Both the position numbers and the translations under genes were made by a program. The notes under the pieces were generated by a model. It was not told where the DNA came from. It worked only from the letters and a program-made list of their open reading frames with translations, and did no database searches. From assembly GCF_000518705.1 (NCBI RefSeq), contig NZ_JAEC01000017.1, forward strand, positions 1 to 64,000: a stretch of 64,000 nucleotides of DNA. The letters are read 5' to 3'. The stretch comes from Shewanella colwelliana ATCC 39565 (GTDB lineage Bacteria; Pseudomonadota; Gammaproteobacteria; Enterobacterales; Shewanellaceae). Below are positions 37,634 to 48,994 of the stretch, one piece after another (position 1 is the first letter of the stretch; every line of letters begins with the position of its first letter).

Positions 37634-39772
37634 CTAATTTAGTCCACGACGCTTAAGTAGCGCATCTGTGGTGGGGGCTTCACCGCGGAAGGCTTTATAG
37701 GCTTCCATTGGAGGGATGCTATTACCCACTTCACGAATGGTCTTACGGAACTTCATCCCTATCTCACGGTTTAAGCCGCCTTGCGTCTGTACGTAAGCAA
37801 AGGCATCGGCCGCTAAGATCTCACTCCACATATAGGCATAGTAGCTGGCAGAGTAGCCACCTGGGAATGCATGAGCAAAGTAGGTCGACTTATAGCGTGG
37901 TGGCACGGCGGCGATATCGACGCCATGTTTTTTCAGTGCTGCCGCTTCAAACTGTGCAACATCTTGCAAGGCGGCGTCTGCAGGCAGTGAATGCCACTCT
38001 AAATCTACCAGAGCTGCAGCCATATACTCGAGTGTATCGAAGCCTTGGTTAAAGCTGCGAGATTTGAGCAGTTTGTTTAAAAGCTCCTTAGGGATCACTT
38101 CACCTGTCTGATAGTGTTTGGCGTAATTGGCTAACACTTCTGGGTGCGCGGCCCAATCCTCTTCGAAAGTCGATGGGAACTCAACAAAGTCACGGGATAC
38201 TGCCGTTCCAGATAGGCTAGGGTAGGTCACCTTTGAGAACATGCCATGGGTACCGTGACCCATCTCATGGAACATGGTGGTGACTTCATCGTAGCTGACG
38301 AAGGTTGGCTCGCCATCCGGTGCCTTTTTGATGTTCATGACATTGACGACTACAGGCTTGCTGTTTAATAGTGTTGATTGGGTCACGAATGAGCTCATCC
38401 ATGCACCGCCACGTTTGCCTTCTCGGGCAAAATAGTCGGCGTAGAAGATAGCCATTGAGCTACCATCGACATCAAACATCTCGTAGGCTTTAATATCTTC
38501 ATGGTATACAGGCAGATCAGGACGTGGTTTTAAGGTGACACCGTAGAGTTTTTCTAGGGTAAAGAAGACACCATCTTCTAGTACGCGGTTGAATTCAAAA
38601 TAGGGTTTGATTGAAGCTTCATCGAGATCGAATTTTTCCTGACGCACTTTTTCGGCATAGAATGCCCAATCCCAAGGCGCTAGCGTAAACTGGCCGCCCG
38701 TTTTGTTGATCATCGTCTGAATGTCGTCGGCTTCTTTTTGGGTGTTGGCCACAACAGCTGGAACCATAGAGCCAAACATCTCGTATACAGCTTCAGGCGT
38801 TTTAGCCATCTGCGGCGTCAGGCGATAGTCAGCCCAGCTATCATAACCTAGCAGTGCCGCACGCTCGGCGCGCAGCTGTGCTAGGCGTGATACCAACGAG
38901 GCGGTTTCATTGTCACCGCTCATGCCGCGATCAGAAGAGGCTTGCCAGACTTGTTGGCGTAGTTCGCGATTTTCCAGTTTAGCCAATATCGGCTGACGGG
39001 TGGTGTTGGTAATACTGATAAGGTACTTCCCCTCATGACCTTGTGCTTTGGCGTCAGCCTTTGCTGCGCGGATTTCACTGTCGGAGAGGCCTTTCAGTTC
39101 ACCTGCAGAATCAACGATGACCGCGATCTCTTTAGTGAGTCTCAGTAGGCGCTGACTAAATTCGTTGGTCAGGGTTGATTGCTCTTCATTAAGCACACGA
39201 ATTTGGGCTTTTTGGGTGTCGGTTAACTTAGCGCCAGCCATGACGAAACGTTGATGGTAGATCTCAATGAGGCGCACTTCTTCGGCAGTTAGCCCTAACT
39301 GCTGGCGTTGCTGATAAAGGGTGTCGATACGGGTAAATAGCGCCGAGTTAAGGTGGATGTTGTCAGAGTGCGCCGCCATTTTGGGGGCCATCTCACCTTG
39401 AATTTTCCGCAAGGTTGGGTTGCTGTTGGAGCCCGCTAAATTATAGAACACCTTTGAGGCGCGGTTCAGTAGTTCGCCACTGGTTTCTAGGGCGACGATA
39501 GTGTTTTCAAAACTCGGTTGCTCGCTGTTATTAGCAATCGTGAGTACTTGCTGATAATGCGCCGCAATGCCTTGTTCTAGTGCAGGTTGAAAATGGATGT
39601 CTTTAATGATGCTAAAGTCAGGTGCTTGATACTGAAGTAAGCTGGCACTCATCAATGGGTTTTGACTTTGAGGTGCGGCTATAGCTGGGGAGTTTGTGGT
39701 GTTATCACTTAACGAACAGCCTGAGATCATCAATGTCGTGGCTATCGATACTGCAAGTAATGTTTTACGCAT
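37634..39772 (-). CDS. dcp: M3-family dipeptidyl carboxypeptidase, lipoprotein
   Basis: From ATG 39772 the protein has 712 residues with a lipoprotein signal (LAVSIATTLMISGC); an in-frame upstream extension of 34 residues is rejected. The M3 zinc motif HEMGHGTH places His502, Glu503 and His506 in the active site, with the third ligand in the downstream EFPSTFEEDW segment. The family (Dcp) removes dipeptides from peptide C-termini. E. coli Dcp is cytosolic or periplasmic, whereas this one is predicted to be membrane anchored. It is monocistronic. Confidence 0.92.
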   Translation of the reverse strand: MRKTLLAVSIATTLMISGCSLSDNTTNSPAIAAPQSQNPLMSASLLQYQAPDFSIIKDIHFQPALEQGIAAHYQQVLTIANNSEQPSFENTIVALETSGELLNRASKVFYNLAGSNSNPTLRKIQGEMAPKMAAHSDNIHLNSALFTRIDTLYQQRQQLGLTAEEVRLIEIYHQRFVMAGAKLTDTQKAQIRVLNEEQSTLTNEFSQRLLRLTKEIAVIVDSAGELKGLSDSEIRAAKADAKAQGHEGKYLISITNTTRQPILAKLENRELRQQVWQASSDRGMSGDNETASLVSRLAQLRAERAALLGYDSWADYRLTPQMAKTPEAVYEMFGSMVPAVVANTQKEADDIQTMINKTGGQFTLAPWDWAFYAEKVRQEKFDLDEASIKPYFEFNRVLEDGVFFTLEKLYGVTLKPRPDLPVYHEDIKAYEMFDVDGSSMAIFYADYFAREGKRGGAWMSSFVTQSTLLNSKPVVVNVMNIKKAPDGEPTFVSYDEVTTMFHEMGHGTHGMFSKVTYPSLSGTAVSRDFVEFPSTFEEDWAAHPEVLANYAKHYQTGEVIPKELLNKLLKSRSFNQGFDTLEYMAAALVDLEWHSLPADAALQDVAQFEAAALKKHGVDIAAVPPRYKSTYFAHAFPGGYSASYYAYMWSEILAADAFAYVQTQGGLNREIGMKFRKTIREVGNSIPPMEAYKAFRGEAPTTDALLKRRGLN

Positions 39773-40036
39773 GTGTGGAAAAGTCCTCAATTGTTGTATG
39801 ACTATTATTCTTGTAGATTCAAGGTAACAAGGCTTACTTAAAACTGTCTGAAAACCTTGATGGTTCACGCTCATTATTCATGGTTTTCGAGGCGCAATTA
39901 TATTTAATGTGCTTAATTGAGATTTGCGTTGTAAAAAGCGTGTTAAAGGTCTTTTTATACGCGGGGTTTACGCTGCTAAATTGCACGAGATAATGCTAGA
40001 ATCTCAAGCTAAAAAATAAATAAAGGAAACTTTCCC

Positions 40037-40615
40037 TTGGCGCAGCTCTATTTCTACTACTCGGCGATGAATGCGGGTAAATCGACGTCTCTATTACAGT
40101 CTTCTTATAACTATCGTGAACGTGGTATGAACACCTTAGTGATGACCGCATCCATTGATGATCGTTATGGGGTGGGTAAAGTCGCATCACGTATCGGTAT
40201 TGAGACCGATGCTCAGGTGTTTGGCAGTAATGATAATTTAAGTGAGATGATTCGTAGCGCCAATGAAGCACAAACATTGCACTGTATCTTAATCGATGAA
40301 TCTCAGTTTCTCAGTAAAGAGCAAGTTAAGCAGCTGACTTATGTGGTGGATATATTAGACATCCCTGTGCTGTGTTATGGCCTTAAAACCGATTTCCAGG
40401 GGGAGCTATTTAGCGGTAGCCAATATTTGCTCGCATGGGCAGATAAGCTGGTTGAACTTAAAACCATTTGTCACTGCGGCCGTAAGGCGAACATGGTAGT
40501 GCGATTAGATGGTGAAGGTAAGCCGATGAAAGAGGGTGAACAGGTCGCTATTGGTGGTAACGAGAGTTATGAGTCGGTGTGCCGTAAACACTTCCGTGAG
40601 TTTTTGTGGGACTAA
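40037..40615 (+). CDS. tdk: Thymidine kinase
   Basis: The 192-residue protein starts at TTG 40037 after AAAGGAAAC. It has the P-loop [13 protein letters not shown], the Walker B-like [10 protein letters not shown], the [13 protein letters not shown] segment and a zinc-binding lasso with TICHCGRKA and VCRKHF. This is the type II thymidine kinase family that phosphorylates thymidine in salvage. It is monocistronic and converges with the liu operon across a terminator. Confidence 0.96.
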   Translation: MAQLYFYYSAMNAGKSTSLLQSSYNYRERGMNTLVMTASIDDRYGVGKVASRIGIETDAQVFGSNDNLSEMIRSANEAQTLHCILIDESQFLSKEQVKQLTYVVDILDIPVLCYGLKTDFQGELFSGSQYLLAWADKLVELKTICHCGRKANMVVRLDGEGKPMKEGEQVAIGGNESYESVCRKHFREFLWD

Positions 40616-40710
40616 TTTCACTTCTCTCACTGTATATTCACAAAAAGGTGACTTAAAAAGGTCTCTTTTATGTTGAGTGAGCCAAAGCTGTAAGTCCTGT
40701 ATTTGATAAG

Positions 40711-40736
40711 AAAACCACCCAGTTGGGTGGTTTTTG
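40711..40736. terminator. Bidirectional terminator between tdk and the liu operon
   Basis: AAAACCACCC pairs with GGGTGGTTTT across AGTT. It ends the long liu transcript on the minus strand and tdk on the plus strand. Confidence 0.9.
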
Positions 40737-40762
40737 ATACTGACGCTATTGGATAGGTAATA

Positions 40763-41419
40763 CTAAAACATCATCTCAGGGACATGCTCTGGTACGACAA
40801 GCTTACCTGCTGTTTTTTCAACGATCTCCTCAACGCTAACACCTGGTGCACGCTCAAGCAGGTGGAAGGCGCCGTCTTTGATCTCAAGAAATGCTAAATC
40901 AGTGAGCACTCGTTTAATGCAGCCATATCCTGTTAGCGGTAACTCACATACAGGTAACAGCTTTGAGTTGCCATATTTATCAGCGTGCATCATGGTGACA
41001 ATAATATTGTCAGCACCAGCCACTAAGTCCATGGCACCACCCATTCCTTTGATCAGTTTGCCAGGGATCATCCAAGAGGCGATTGAACCGTTCACATCGA
41101 CTTCAAATGCACCTAATACGGTTAAATCAACATGGCCGCCGCGGATCATGGCAAAGCTTTCCGCCGATGAGAAAAAAGACGCGCCAGCCACTGCGGTAAC
41201 GGTTTGCTTACCCGCATTAATCAGATCGGCATCGATAGTCTCTTCAGTGGGGAACTCCCCCATACCCAGCAGGCCGTTTTCAGATTGCAGCATGACTTCC
41301 ATGCCATCAGGAATATAGTTAGCAACTAACGTTGGAATACCAATACCTAGATTGACATAAAAGCCATCTTGCAGCTCTTGGGAAACACGTTGTGCCAGTT
41401 GTTCTCTTGATAAAGCCAT
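40763..41419 (-). CDS. liuG: 3-oxoacid CoA-transferase subunit B
   Basis: The 218-residue subunit contains GIGIPTLVANYIPDG, the catalytic-glutamate segment LQSENGLLGMG (SENG motif of family I CoA-transferases) and WMIPGKLIKGMGGAMDLVAG. With the A subunit it moves CoA between succinyl-CoA and acetoacetate. As the last gene of the liu operon it handles the acetoacetate released by HMG-CoA lyase. It starts 11 bases after the A-subunit stop codon. The liuG symbol follows comparative-genomic naming of this operon; atoA or scoB would be an equivalent label. Confidence 0.92.
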   Translation of the reverse strand: MALSREQLAQRVSQELQDGFYVNLGIGIPTLVANYIPDGMEVMLQSENGLLGMGEFPTEETIDADLINAGKQTVTAVAGASFFSSAESFAMIRGGHVDLTVLGAFEVDVNGSIASWMIPGKLIKGMGGAMDLVAGADNIIVTMMHADKYGNSKLLPVCELPLTGYGCIKRVLTDLAFLEIKDGAFHLLERAPGVSVEEIVEKTAGKLVVPEHVPEMMF

Positions 41420-41430
41420 GGTGTTTCCTC

Positions 41431-42138
41431 CTAGTTAGCCGCTGTTTTAACGGTACGTTGCTCGATGCGTTTTTCAAAAGTCCCTTGGATCACGCGGTCA
41501 ACATAGATCCCCGGAGTGTGGATATGATCCGGATCAAGTTCGCCAGGTTGCACGATATGTTCAGCTTCTACCACGGTAATTTTACCTGCGGTGGCCATCA
41601 TAGGGTTGAAGTTAGCGGCTGTTTTGCGGAACACTAAGTTACCCATTGTGTCGGCTTTCCACGCACGAACTAAGGCAAAATCTGCTGTGAGTGCAGGCTC
41701 TAGCACATAATGACGCCCTTCAATCTCTCGGGTCTCTTTGCCTTCAGCGACTGGCGTGCCGTACCCTGTTGCGGTAAAGAAAGCGGGAATCCCCGCGCCG
41801 CCCGCTCGAATTTTTTCAGCTAAAGTTCCTTGAGGCGTCAAGATAACGTTTAGCTCGCCCGACAACATCTGCTGCTCAAAGGTGGCATTTTCGCCCACGT
41901 ATGAGGCGATCATTGTACTGATTTGACGGCTTTTAAGCAGCAAGCCTAAACCAAAGTCATCAACGCCTGCGTTGTTTGAGATTGCGGTAAGTCCGGTAGG
42001 ACCCATTTTGACCATCTGCGCGATGAGCCCCTCTGGGATACCACATAAACCAAATCCGCCGACCATAACAGTCATGTTGTCGCTTAACCCTGCGAGTGCT
42101 TCATCGTAGCTGCCAACCAGCTTATTGAGTCCTGCCAT
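41431..42138 (-). CDS. liuF: 3-oxoacid CoA-transferase subunit A
   Basis: The 235-residue subunit shows [15 protein letters not shown] near residue 25, the signature of the alpha subunit, and [25 protein letters not shown]. It pairs with the following subunit B and makes acetoacetyl-CoA from acetoacetate, linking leucine breakdown to central metabolism. It lies 47 bases after liuE in the same operon. GGAG precedes the start at a suitable distance. Confidence 0.92.
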   Translation of the reverse strand: MAGLNKLVGSYDEALAGLSDNMTVMVGGFGLCGIPEGLIAQMVKMGPTGLTAISNNAGVDDFGLGLLLKSRQISTMIASYVGENATFEQQMLSGELNVILTPQGTLAEKIRAGGAGIPAFFTATGYGTPVAEGKETREIEGRHYVLEPALTADFALVRAWKADTMGNLVFRKTAANFNPMMATAGKITVVEAEHIVQPGELDPDHIHTPGIYVDRVIQGTFEKRIEQRTVKTAAN

Positions 42139-42185
42139 TATAATTATCTCCTTTGAGAGTCATCCTAGACTAGGTCTAAGACTAT

Positions 42186-43076
42186 TTATGCTGTTGTCGC
42201 TAGTGCGACCTTTGAACCCGAGGCTCTACCAATCGCGCGGCTAATACTGTTACCAGCGTCGATAAGTTGCTGAAGTTCGATACCAGTATCAATACCTAAT
42301 CCATGTAACATATAAACGAGATCTTCCGTCGCCAAATTACCCGATGCGCCTTTGGCGTAGGGACAACCGCCAAGCCCTGCGACTGAACTATCAATCACGC
42401 TGACACCGGTTTCTAAACAGGCGAGGATATTGGCAAGTGCCTGACCATAGGTGTCATGAAAGTGAAGTGCGAGCTTATCAACGGGGACTTTATTGGCGAC
42501 AGCTTCCACCATATTACGGGCATTTTTAGCTGTGCCAACGCCTATGGTGTCACCCAGTGAAATCTCATAGCAGCCCATTTTGTAAAGGATTTCTGCCACG
42601 CGAGCCACTTCGCTCACCGCAATATCCCCCTCATAAGGGCAACCCAATACACAGGACACATAGCCACGAACGCGGATATTGCTCGCGCTAGCGCGCTCCA
42701 TTACTGGGATAAAGCGTTCAATAGACTCTTCAATTGAGCAGTTAATATTACGTTGGCTAAAGCTTTGCGACGCGGCGCCAAAGATGGCAACCTCATCGGC
42801 ACCAGCGTCAAGCGCAAGTTCCAGTCCCTTTAGGTTAGGGGTGAGGGCGCTGTAGACCACACCGCTACGCTTGTTGAGGCGTTTGAATATCTCAGCCGAA
42901 TCGGCCATCTGCGGTACCCACTTAGGTGATACAAAGCTGCCCGCTTCAATGCGGGTTAACCCTGCGGCACCGAGTTTGTCGATAAGCAGCAGTTTATCGG
43001 CTGTCGTGACGGCTTTCTCATTTTGCAGCCCGTCGCGAGCCCCAACTTCGAAGATGCTAACTTTAGTTGGCATCAT
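42186..43076 (-). CDS. liuE: Hydroxymethylglutaryl-CoA lyase
   Basis: The 296-residue TIM-barrel enzyme cleaves HMG-CoA to acetyl-CoA and acetoacetate, the last step of the leucine pathway. [10 protein letters not shown] near residue 13 holds the metal Asp, [11 protein letters not shown] the metal His residues, and [18 protein letters not shown] carries the signature catalytic Cys. Two adjacent ATG codons are possible; with the first, start and the liuD stop overlap as ATGA. Confidence 0.96.
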   Translation of the reverse strand: MMPTKVSIFEVGARDGLQNEKAVTTADKLLLIDKLGAAGLTRIEAGSFVSPKWVPQMADSAEIFKRLNKRSGVVYSALTPNLKGLELALDAGADEVAIFGAASQSFSQRNINCSIEESIERFIPVMERASASNIRVRGYVSCVLGCPYEGDIAVSEVARVAEILYKMGCYEISLGDTIGVGTAKNARNMVEAVANKVPVDKLALHFHDTYGQALANILACLETGVSVIDSSVAGLGGCPYAKGASGNLATEDLVYMLHGLGIDTGIELQQLIDAGNSISRAIGRASGSKVALATTA

Positions 43077-45112
43077 GATGGTTTATCCTCTTTAGGCGTG
43101 ACCTCTAACAGTAGCGCACCGTCGCTGACCAGTTCACCTGGTTCAAAAAAGAAAGCGTTAACTGTGCCATCAAATGGCGCTTCGATGGTGTACTCCATTT
43201 TCATCGCCTCCATGACCATTAAGCCTTGGCCCTGGGTGACCTCATTACCGACCTCCACCAAATGGGTCACAATAGTGCCATTCATCGGCGCTTTAAGCTT
43301 ATCTTCACTACTGGATTGTTCTTCAATCACTTCGGTTTGAAGGGCGCGGTAGTGGTAGCTGCCCGTTGGTAAAAATAGGGTAAAGTCATCACCTTCACGG
43401 CTGACAGGAACTTTACTCTTATGACCATTGATCTCGGCATGCAGCAGATCTTGTTTAAGCTCGCCGCTGAGGATCAGTCGCTGCTCATTGAGCATTAGGT
43501 AGTAACAATCGCCCACTTGGCTTAAGGTGAGGTGCTGTATTTGTTGCTGATCATCAAGCAGTGACAACTGATGTATGCCGCTGCGATTTAGTCTAAACCC
43601 TGTGACCTCACCCCATGGTGAGTAGGGATCTTGGCTGTTTGTTGCGGTCAGCTTTGCCTGCTCTTTTTGCGCGCTTAGATGATAAAGTGCGGCCAGTGCT
43701 AACGCACTATTTTGCTCGCCACTATTGTCACCATCGAGATCTGCGCCAATCAGGGTTTCGCCGTAACGGTCTATGAAGTCGGTGCTAAAGTCAGCGTCAC
43801 TAAAGGCGCGATGCTCAGCAATATTGGCTAAGAACTCGATATTGTGTTTTAGGCCACTGATTTGATAAGACTCAAGCGCATGCACTAAGCGTTGCAGTGC
43901 ACGTGGCCTCGACTCATCCCAGACGATGAGCTTGGCGATCATCGGATCGTAAAAGTTACTGATCACATCGTTTTCGCGAATACCAGAGTCGATACGCACA
44001 TAGCGGTTTTGCTCTGGTTCACGTAGAAAGTTCAACTTACCGCTAGCGGGTAAAAATTCATTTTGGGGATCTTCAGCGTAAATGCGCACTTCAAACGAGT
44101 GGCCGTGAATACGTACTTCATCTTGGCTGAGGGGTAACTCGCTACCGCTGGCGACCATTAACTGCCATTTGACCAAGTCTTGCCCTGTAACCATCTCGGT
44201 GACCGGGTGTTCGACCTGCAGACGGGTGTTCATCTCCATAAAATAGAAACTGCTGGCCTCGTCAGTGGCGTGGGTATCGAGTAGGAACTCGACCGTACCA
44301 GCGCCTACATAATCAATGGCTTTAGCCGCTGCCACTGCTGCCTCTCCCATGGCGCGACGTAAGCTGTCTGATAGACCCGGTGCTGGGGCTTCCTCTACCA
44401 CTTTTTGGTGACGACGTTGAATTGAGCAGTCTCGGTCTGACAGATAGATGCAGTTACCTTGGGTGTCGGCAAATACTTGTACTTCCACATGGCGCGGCTG
44501 TCTTAAATAACGCTCAATCAGTAACTTATCATTACCAAATGAGGAGGCGGCTTCACGGCGGGCAGAGTTAATGGCCTCTAAAGCTTCCTTTTCAGACTCA
44601 ACAATTCGCATCCCTTTCCCGCCGCCGCCATAGGCTGCTTTGATAAGTTGTGGGAAACCAATCTCTGTTGACGCCTTAAGGAGCGTCTCATCGCTCTGAT
44701 CGTCACCATGGTAGCCAGGCACTAATGGTACATTGGCTTTTTCCATGATGATCTTAGCCGCACTTTTACTGCCCATGGCATCGATGGCATCGGCACCAGG
44801 CCCAACAAAGGCGATACCCGCTTGTTCACACTGGCGAGCAAAGCCTGCGTTTTCCGACAGGAACCCGTAACCTGGGTGAACGGCTTGGGCGCCACTGCGC
44901 TTAGCGATATCTAAAATTAGCTCACCTTTTAGGTAAGACTCGCTCGGTGCGCTGCCGCCCAGATAGAAAGATTCATCAGCCATGGCCACATGACGTGCAT
45001 CTTTGTCGGCATCAGAGTATAAGGCTACGGTTTTTACGCCCATGGCATTGGCGGTCTTGATGATGCGACAAGCAATTTCACCGCGGTTGGCAATAAGTAA
45101 TTTGGTAAACAT
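43073..45112 (-). CDS. liuD: Methylcrotonyl-CoA carboxylase, biotin-containing subunit
   Basis: Starting at ATG 45112 ([18 protein letters not shown]) gives 679 residues; the longer frame runs into liuC and is rejected. Domains in order: biotin carboxylase (1-450; [44 protein letters not shown]), a linker domain, and a biotinyl domain with [10 protein letters not shown], whose Lys at about residue 638 carries biotin. It carboxylates biotin with ATP and bicarbonate for transfer by LiuB to 3-methylcrotonyl-CoA. It overlaps liuE by four bases. Confidence 0.96.
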   Translation of the reverse strand: MFTKLLIANRGEIACRIIKTANAMGVKTVALYSDADKDARHVAMADESFYLGGSAPSESYLKGELILDIAKRSGAQAVHPGYGFLSENAGFARQCEQAGIAFVGPGADAIDAMGSKSAAKIIMEKANVPLVPGYHGDDQSDETLLKASTEIGFPQLIKAAYGGGGKGMRIVESEKEALEAINSARREAASSFGNDKLLIERYLRQPRHVEVQVFADTQGNCIYLSDRDCSIQRRHQKVVEEAPAPGLSDSLRRAMGEAAVAAAKAIDYVGAGTVEFLLDTHATDEASSFYFMEMNTRLQVEHPVTEMVTGQDLVKWQLMVASGSELPLSQDEVRIHGHSFEVRIYAEDPQNEFLPASGKLNFLREPEQNRYVRIDSGIRENDVISNFYDPMIAKLIVWDESRPRALQRLVHALESYQISGLKHNIEFLANIAEHRAFSDADFSTDFIDRYGETLIGADLDGDNSGEQNSALALAALYHLSAQKEQAKLTATNSQDPYSPWGEVTGFRLNRSGIHQLSLLDDQQQIQHLTLSQVGDCYYLMLNEQRLILSGELKQDLLHAEINGHKSKVPVSREGDDFTLFLPTGSYHYRALQTEVIEEQSSSEDKLKAPMNGTIVTHLVEVGNEVTQGQGLMVMEAMKMEYTIEAPFDGTVNAFFFEPGELVSDGALLLEVTPKEDKPS

Positions 45113-45167
45113 AACTAGCGTGCTCCCGGGTTTGGCTTGGCAATAGGGTATTGATTCATCGTTGTTT

Positions 45168-45974
45168 TCATATCGCTTTCCAATCAGGCTTGCGTTTATC
45201 AAAAAAGGCGTTGAGTCCCTCTTGGCCCTCATTAGAGACCCTAATGCGGGCAATGCGCTCACTTGTATAGGCCAGCGTATCGGCATCGATAACCCCATCT
45301 TCGAGACGGGACAATAAGGTTTTGACCCATGCCATGCCCTGAGGACTGTTGCTCAATAGGGCTGCAATGATCGGCTCGGCGGCGGCTTCAAGATCGTCGC
45401 TAACTTCATGCACCACATCGAGCTTTAGCGCTTGCTCGGCGCTAAAACGTTCGGCGGTTAGCATGTAACGGCGTGACGCGCGTTGTCCCATGGTGCGTGC
45501 CACGTAGGGGCTTATTACGGCTGGAATTAATCCCAGTTTTACTTCGCTTAAACAGAAGCTTGCTCGTGTGGTGGCGATAGCGATATCACTGGCGCAGATT
45601 AAACCCAGCGCGCCGCCAAATGCAGCGCCTTGCACTAAAGCAACTGTGGGTTTAGGAAACTTATCTAATTTATGCATCAAGGTGGCTAGCGCATTGGCAT
45701 CGGCCAAGTTTTGCTCAAAATCCATCTTTGCTTGTTTGCGCATCCAGTTGAGATCGGCACCGGCGCTGAAATTCTTGCCATTGGCTTTAAGCACTAATAC
45801 TTGGCAGTCATCATTGCTGGCAAAGCCATCTAGCGCAGCGATCATCTCGCTTATCATCACCTCATCGAAGGCGTTGTGTTTGTCGGCGCGATTTAGCACC
45901 ATCTCTCCCACGCCGCTATGTAAAGCGCAAGAGAGGTACTCAAATTGTGTGGTGTGTGGTGTGTTACTTGTCAT
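45168..45974 (-). CDS. liuC: Methylglutaconyl-CoA hydratase
   Basis: The 268-residue crotonase-family enzyme hydrates 3-methylglutaconyl-CoA to HMG-CoA. It shows the oxyanion loops NFSAGADLNWMRK and GAAFGGALGLICASDIAI, and ARASFCLSEVKLGLIPAVISPYV with the conserved Glu position. Its place between the two carboxylase subunits is the usual liu order, which distinguishes it from general enoyl-CoA hydratases. It ends 55 bases before liuD. Confidence 0.93.
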   Translation of the reverse strand: MTSNTPHTTQFEYLSCALHSGVGEMVLNRADKHNAFDEVMISEMIAALDGFASNDDCQVLVLKANGKNFSAGADLNWMRKQAKMDFEQNLADANALATLMHKLDKFPKPTVALVQGAAFGGALGLICASDIAIATTRASFCLSEVKLGLIPAVISPYVARTMGQRASRRYMLTAERFSAEQALKLDVVHEVSDDLEAAAEPIIAALLSNSPQGMAWVKTLLSRLEDGVIDADTLAYTSERIARIRVSNEGQEGLNAFFDKRKPDWKAI

Positions 45975-46025
45975 GATATTGCTTCCTTAGCTGCAGGTCA
46001 GAAACTCGGTTAACTGGAGGTTCGC

Positions 46026-47633
46026 TTACATGCGGAACACACCAAACTTAGTCTCTTTGACTGGCGCATTTAAGGCCGCTGACAAGGCTAAACCGACAAC
46101 ATCACGTGTTTGTGCTGGGTCAATAATGCCATCATCCCACAAGCGTGCGCTGGCATGATACGGATGACCCTCTTTGTCATATTGCTCAACAATCGGCGCG
46201 CGAAACGCGGCTTCATCCTCACTTGACCATTCAACCCCTTTACGGGCAAGTCCGTCTCGGCGAACGGTCGCCAATACGCCTGCAGCTTGTTCGCCACCCA
46301 TGACTGAGATTCGTGCGTTAGGCCACATCCACATCATGGTCGGTTCAAATGCTCGGCCACACATACCGTAGTTACCTGCGCCATAACTACCACCAATAAT
46401 GACAGTGAATTTAGGCACGTTGGCACACGATACCGCAGTCACCATTTTGGCTCCGTGTTTCGCAATGCCTTCATGCTCATATTTTTTGCCTACCATAAAG
46501 CCTGTGATGTTTTGTAAAAACAGCAGTGGGATTTTGCGTTGGCAACATAGCTCAATAAAGTGTGCGCCTTTTTGCGCCGACTCTGAGAATAAAATGCCGT
46601 TGTTGGCCACGATACCGACAGGATAGCCATGAATACGGGCAAAGCCACACACTAAGGTTGCGCCATAGTTAGCTTTGAACTCGTCAAAATCAGAGTCATC
46701 GACGATACGGGCAATGACCTCTTTAACATCGAAAGGCTTCTTCAAATCGGTACCGACGATGCCGTAGAGTTCGTTAATATCGTACTTAGGGGGTTTAGCT
46801 GGGCTGAGTAAGCTTTCTATCTGCTTATTATGATTGAGACGTGTAACGGCTTTACGTGCCAGTTCTAATGCGTGTTCATCGTTTTGTGCCATATGGTCGG
46901 CAACACCCGATATTTTAGTGTGTACTTCAGCGCCACCGAGTTCTTCGGCCGTGACCTCTTCACCGGTTGCAGCCTTTACTAATGGTGGCCCCGCCAAGAA
47001 GATAGTGCCTTGCTCTTTAACAATAATTGACTCATCGGCCATGGCAGGCACATAAGCGCCACCTGCGGTACATAGACCCATTACCACTGCGATTTGCGGA
47101 ATACCCAACGCTGACATTTGGGCTTGATTGTAGAAGATGCGGCCAAAATGGTCGCGGTCGGGGAACACCTCATCTTGACGTGGCAAGTTAGCTCCGCCCG
47201 AGTCCACCAAATAGATGCATGGGAGGTGGCATTGTTTGGCGATATCTTGAGCACGAAGATGCTTTTTGACCGTAATAGGGTAGTAGGTGCCGCCTTTAAC
47301 GGTGGCGTCGTTAGCGATGATCATGCATTCGACACCACTAACACGGCCAATACCCGCAATGATCCCTGCTGCGGGCACGACATCATCGTAAACTTGATAA
47401 GCGGCAAACTGTGAGATCTCTAGAAAAGGCGAACCCGAGTCGAGTAGTTTCTCAACCCGCTGGCGTGGTGATAGTTTACCGCGCGCCAGATGGCGCTCCA
47501 TGGCGACAGGTCCGCCACCTAGCTCTATGTCGGCGAGTTTAAGTTTAAGATCGGCGACCACATCGCTCATCTGTTGATGCTTAGCTTTGAACTCATCGCT
47601 GCGGGGGTTGATTCTACTGCTCAGTTGCGTCAC
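46026..47633 (-). CDS. liuB: Methylcrotonyl-CoA carboxylase, carboxyltransferase subunit
   Basis: The 535-residue protein has the acetyl-CoA carboxylase-type N- and C-terminal carboxyltransferase halves. Motifs include [65 protein letters not shown], and [17 protein letters not shown] with [13 protein letters not shown]-like sequence. It transfers CO2 from biotin of LiuD to 3-methylcrotonyl-CoA. The start is preceded by AAGGAACA. A hairpin at 47691-47709 separates it from liuA. Confidence 0.96.
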   Translation of the reverse strand: MTQLSSRINPRSDEFKAKHQQMSDVVADLKLKLADIELGGGPVAMERHLARGKLSPRQRVEKLLDSGSPFLEISQFAAYQVYDDVVPAAGIIAGIGRVSGVECMIIANDATVKGGTYYPITVKKHLRAQDIAKQCHLPCIYLVDSGGANLPRQDEVFPDRDHFGRIFYNQAQMSALGIPQIAVVMGLCTAGGAYVPAMADESIIVKEQGTIFLAGPPLVKAATGEEVTAEELGGAEVHTKISGVADHMAQNDEHALELARKAVTRLNHNKQIESLLSPAKPPKYDINELYGIVGTDLKKPFDVKEVIARIVDDSDFDEFKANYGATLVCGFARIHGYPVGIVANNGILFSESAQKGAHFIELCCQRKIPLLFLQNITGFMVGKKYEHEGIAKHGAKMVTAVSCANVPKFTVIIGGSYGAGNYGMCGRAFEPTMMWMWPNARISVMGGEQAAGVLATVRRDGLARKGVEWSSEDEAAFRAPIVEQYDKEGHPYHASARLWDDGIIDPAQTRDVVGLALSAALNAPVKETKFGVFRM

Positions 47634-47690
47634 GGCAATGTTCCTTTTTAATACTGTGAAGGTCTCGATAAGCGCGGTGGCTTACCCGTT

Positions 47691-47709
47691 GGCCGAGCAG
47701 TGCTCGGCC
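47691..47709. other. Intercistronic stem-loop between liuA and liuB
   Basis: GGCCGAGCA-G-TGCTCGGCC is a perfect inverted repeat in the 91-base liuA-liuB gap and has no T run. It more likely protects or processes the liuA part of the mRNA than ends transcription. Confidence 0.6.
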
Positions 47710-47724
47710 TAGTAGAAGCTAAGC

Positions 47725-48894
47725 CTATTTCGACTCGTTGAACAGTTCTCGGCCAATCAACATACGGCGAATTTCCGAGGTGCCTGCGCCAATTTCATAC
47801 AGCTTGGCATCACGCAGTAAGCGACCCGTCGCGTATTCGTTAACGTAACCGTTACCGCCAAGTAATTGGATAGCATCTAGGGCCATTTTTGTGGCCAACT
47901 CGGCTGAGTAAAGAATAGCGCCAGCGGCATCTTTGCGGGTGGTTTCACCGCGATCGCACGATTTAGCAACGTTATAGATGTAAGATTTTGCCGCGTTCAT
48001 ACCTGTGTACATGTCTGCGAGCTTGCCTTGAACTAGCTGGAATTGACCAATAGACTTACCAAACTGCTCACGTTCATGGATGTATGGCACCACAATATCC
48101 ATACAAGCCGTCATGATGCCAAGCGGCCCACCAGACAACACGACGCGCTCATAATCTAGGCCGCTCATCAGTACCTTAACGCCATTGTTGAGGCCACCTA
48201 GGATGTTCTCTTCAGGTACTTCGCAATCTTCAAACACAAGTTCACAGGTGTTTGAGCCGCGCATGCCCAGTTTGTCTAGTTTCTGTGCTTGACTAAACCC
48301 TTTGCTGCCGCGCTCAACGATAAAGGCGGTGATGCCGTGGGCACCTTTGTCTAAATCGGTTTTGGCGTAGATAACATAGGTGTTAGCATCGGGGCCGTTA
48401 GTGATCCACATCTTATTGCCGTTGAGGATATAACGATCACCCTCTTTACGAGCATGTAGCTTCATCGACACCACATCTGAGCCAGCATTGGGCTCGCTCA
48501 TGGCCAAAGCGCCAATATGTTCGCCACTCACCAGTTTGGGCAGGTATTTAGCTTTTTGCGCTGCGTTGCCGTTGCGGTTGATCTGGTTAACACATAGGTT
48601 AGAGTGCGCGCCATAGCTGAGACCAATTGACGCAGAGGCACGTGATATCTCCTCCATCGCGACGACATGAGCAAGGTAGCCCATGTCTGCGCCGCCATAT
48701 TCTTCGGGGACGGTAACCCCTAATAGTCCCATGTCACCTAGGACTGGCCAGAGTTCATTTGGGAAGGCATTTTCCTGATCGACCTTGGCAGTGATAGGGG
48801 CGATTTCGTTGGCTGCGAAGCTTTGCACTGCATCACGCAGCATATCGACATCTTCACCAAGGCCGAAATTTAGAGAGGAGTAGAGTTGAGTCAT
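47725..48894 (-). CDS. liuA: Isovaleryl-CoA dehydrogenase
   Basis: The 389-residue flavoprotein oxidises isovaleryl-CoA to 3-methylcrotonyl-CoA and passes electrons to EtfBA. It shows [31 protein letters not shown] (FAD and acyl-CoA contacts), and the IVD-type catalytic glutamate in the [12 protein letters not shown] helix, which separates isovaleryl from straight-chain acyl-CoA dehydrogenases, where the base lies elsewhere. [12 protein letters not shown] and [15 protein letters not shown] close the protein. It is the first enzyme gene of the operon, 100 bases after liuR. Confidence 0.96.
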   Translation of the reverse strand: MTQLYSSLNFGLGEDVDMLRDAVQSFAANEIAPITAKVDQENAFPNELWPVLGDMGLLGVTVPEEYGGADMGYLAHVVAMEEISRASASIGLSYGAHSNLCVNQINRNGNAAQKAKYLPKLVSGEHIGALAMSEPNAGSDVVSMKLHARKEGDRYILNGNKMWITNGPDANTYVIYAKTDLDKGAHGITAFIVERGSKGFSQAQKLDKLGMRGSNTCELVFEDCEVPEENILGGLNNGVKVLMSGLDYERVVLSGGPLGIMTACMDIVVPYIHEREQFGKSIGQFQLVQGKLADMYTGMNAAKSYIYNVAKSCDRGETTRKDAAGAILYSAELATKMALDAIQLLGGNGYVNEYATGRLLRDAKLYEIGAGTSEIRRMLIGRELFNESK

Positions 48895-48994
48895 TGTTTT
48901 ATCCTACAGGTCTATTTTTTATAATTTTTTTAATAATGATTGTTTTAGTATTCGTTGCTTGTGTTAATTTTGTATGGTCTACGCTAACAGATGA

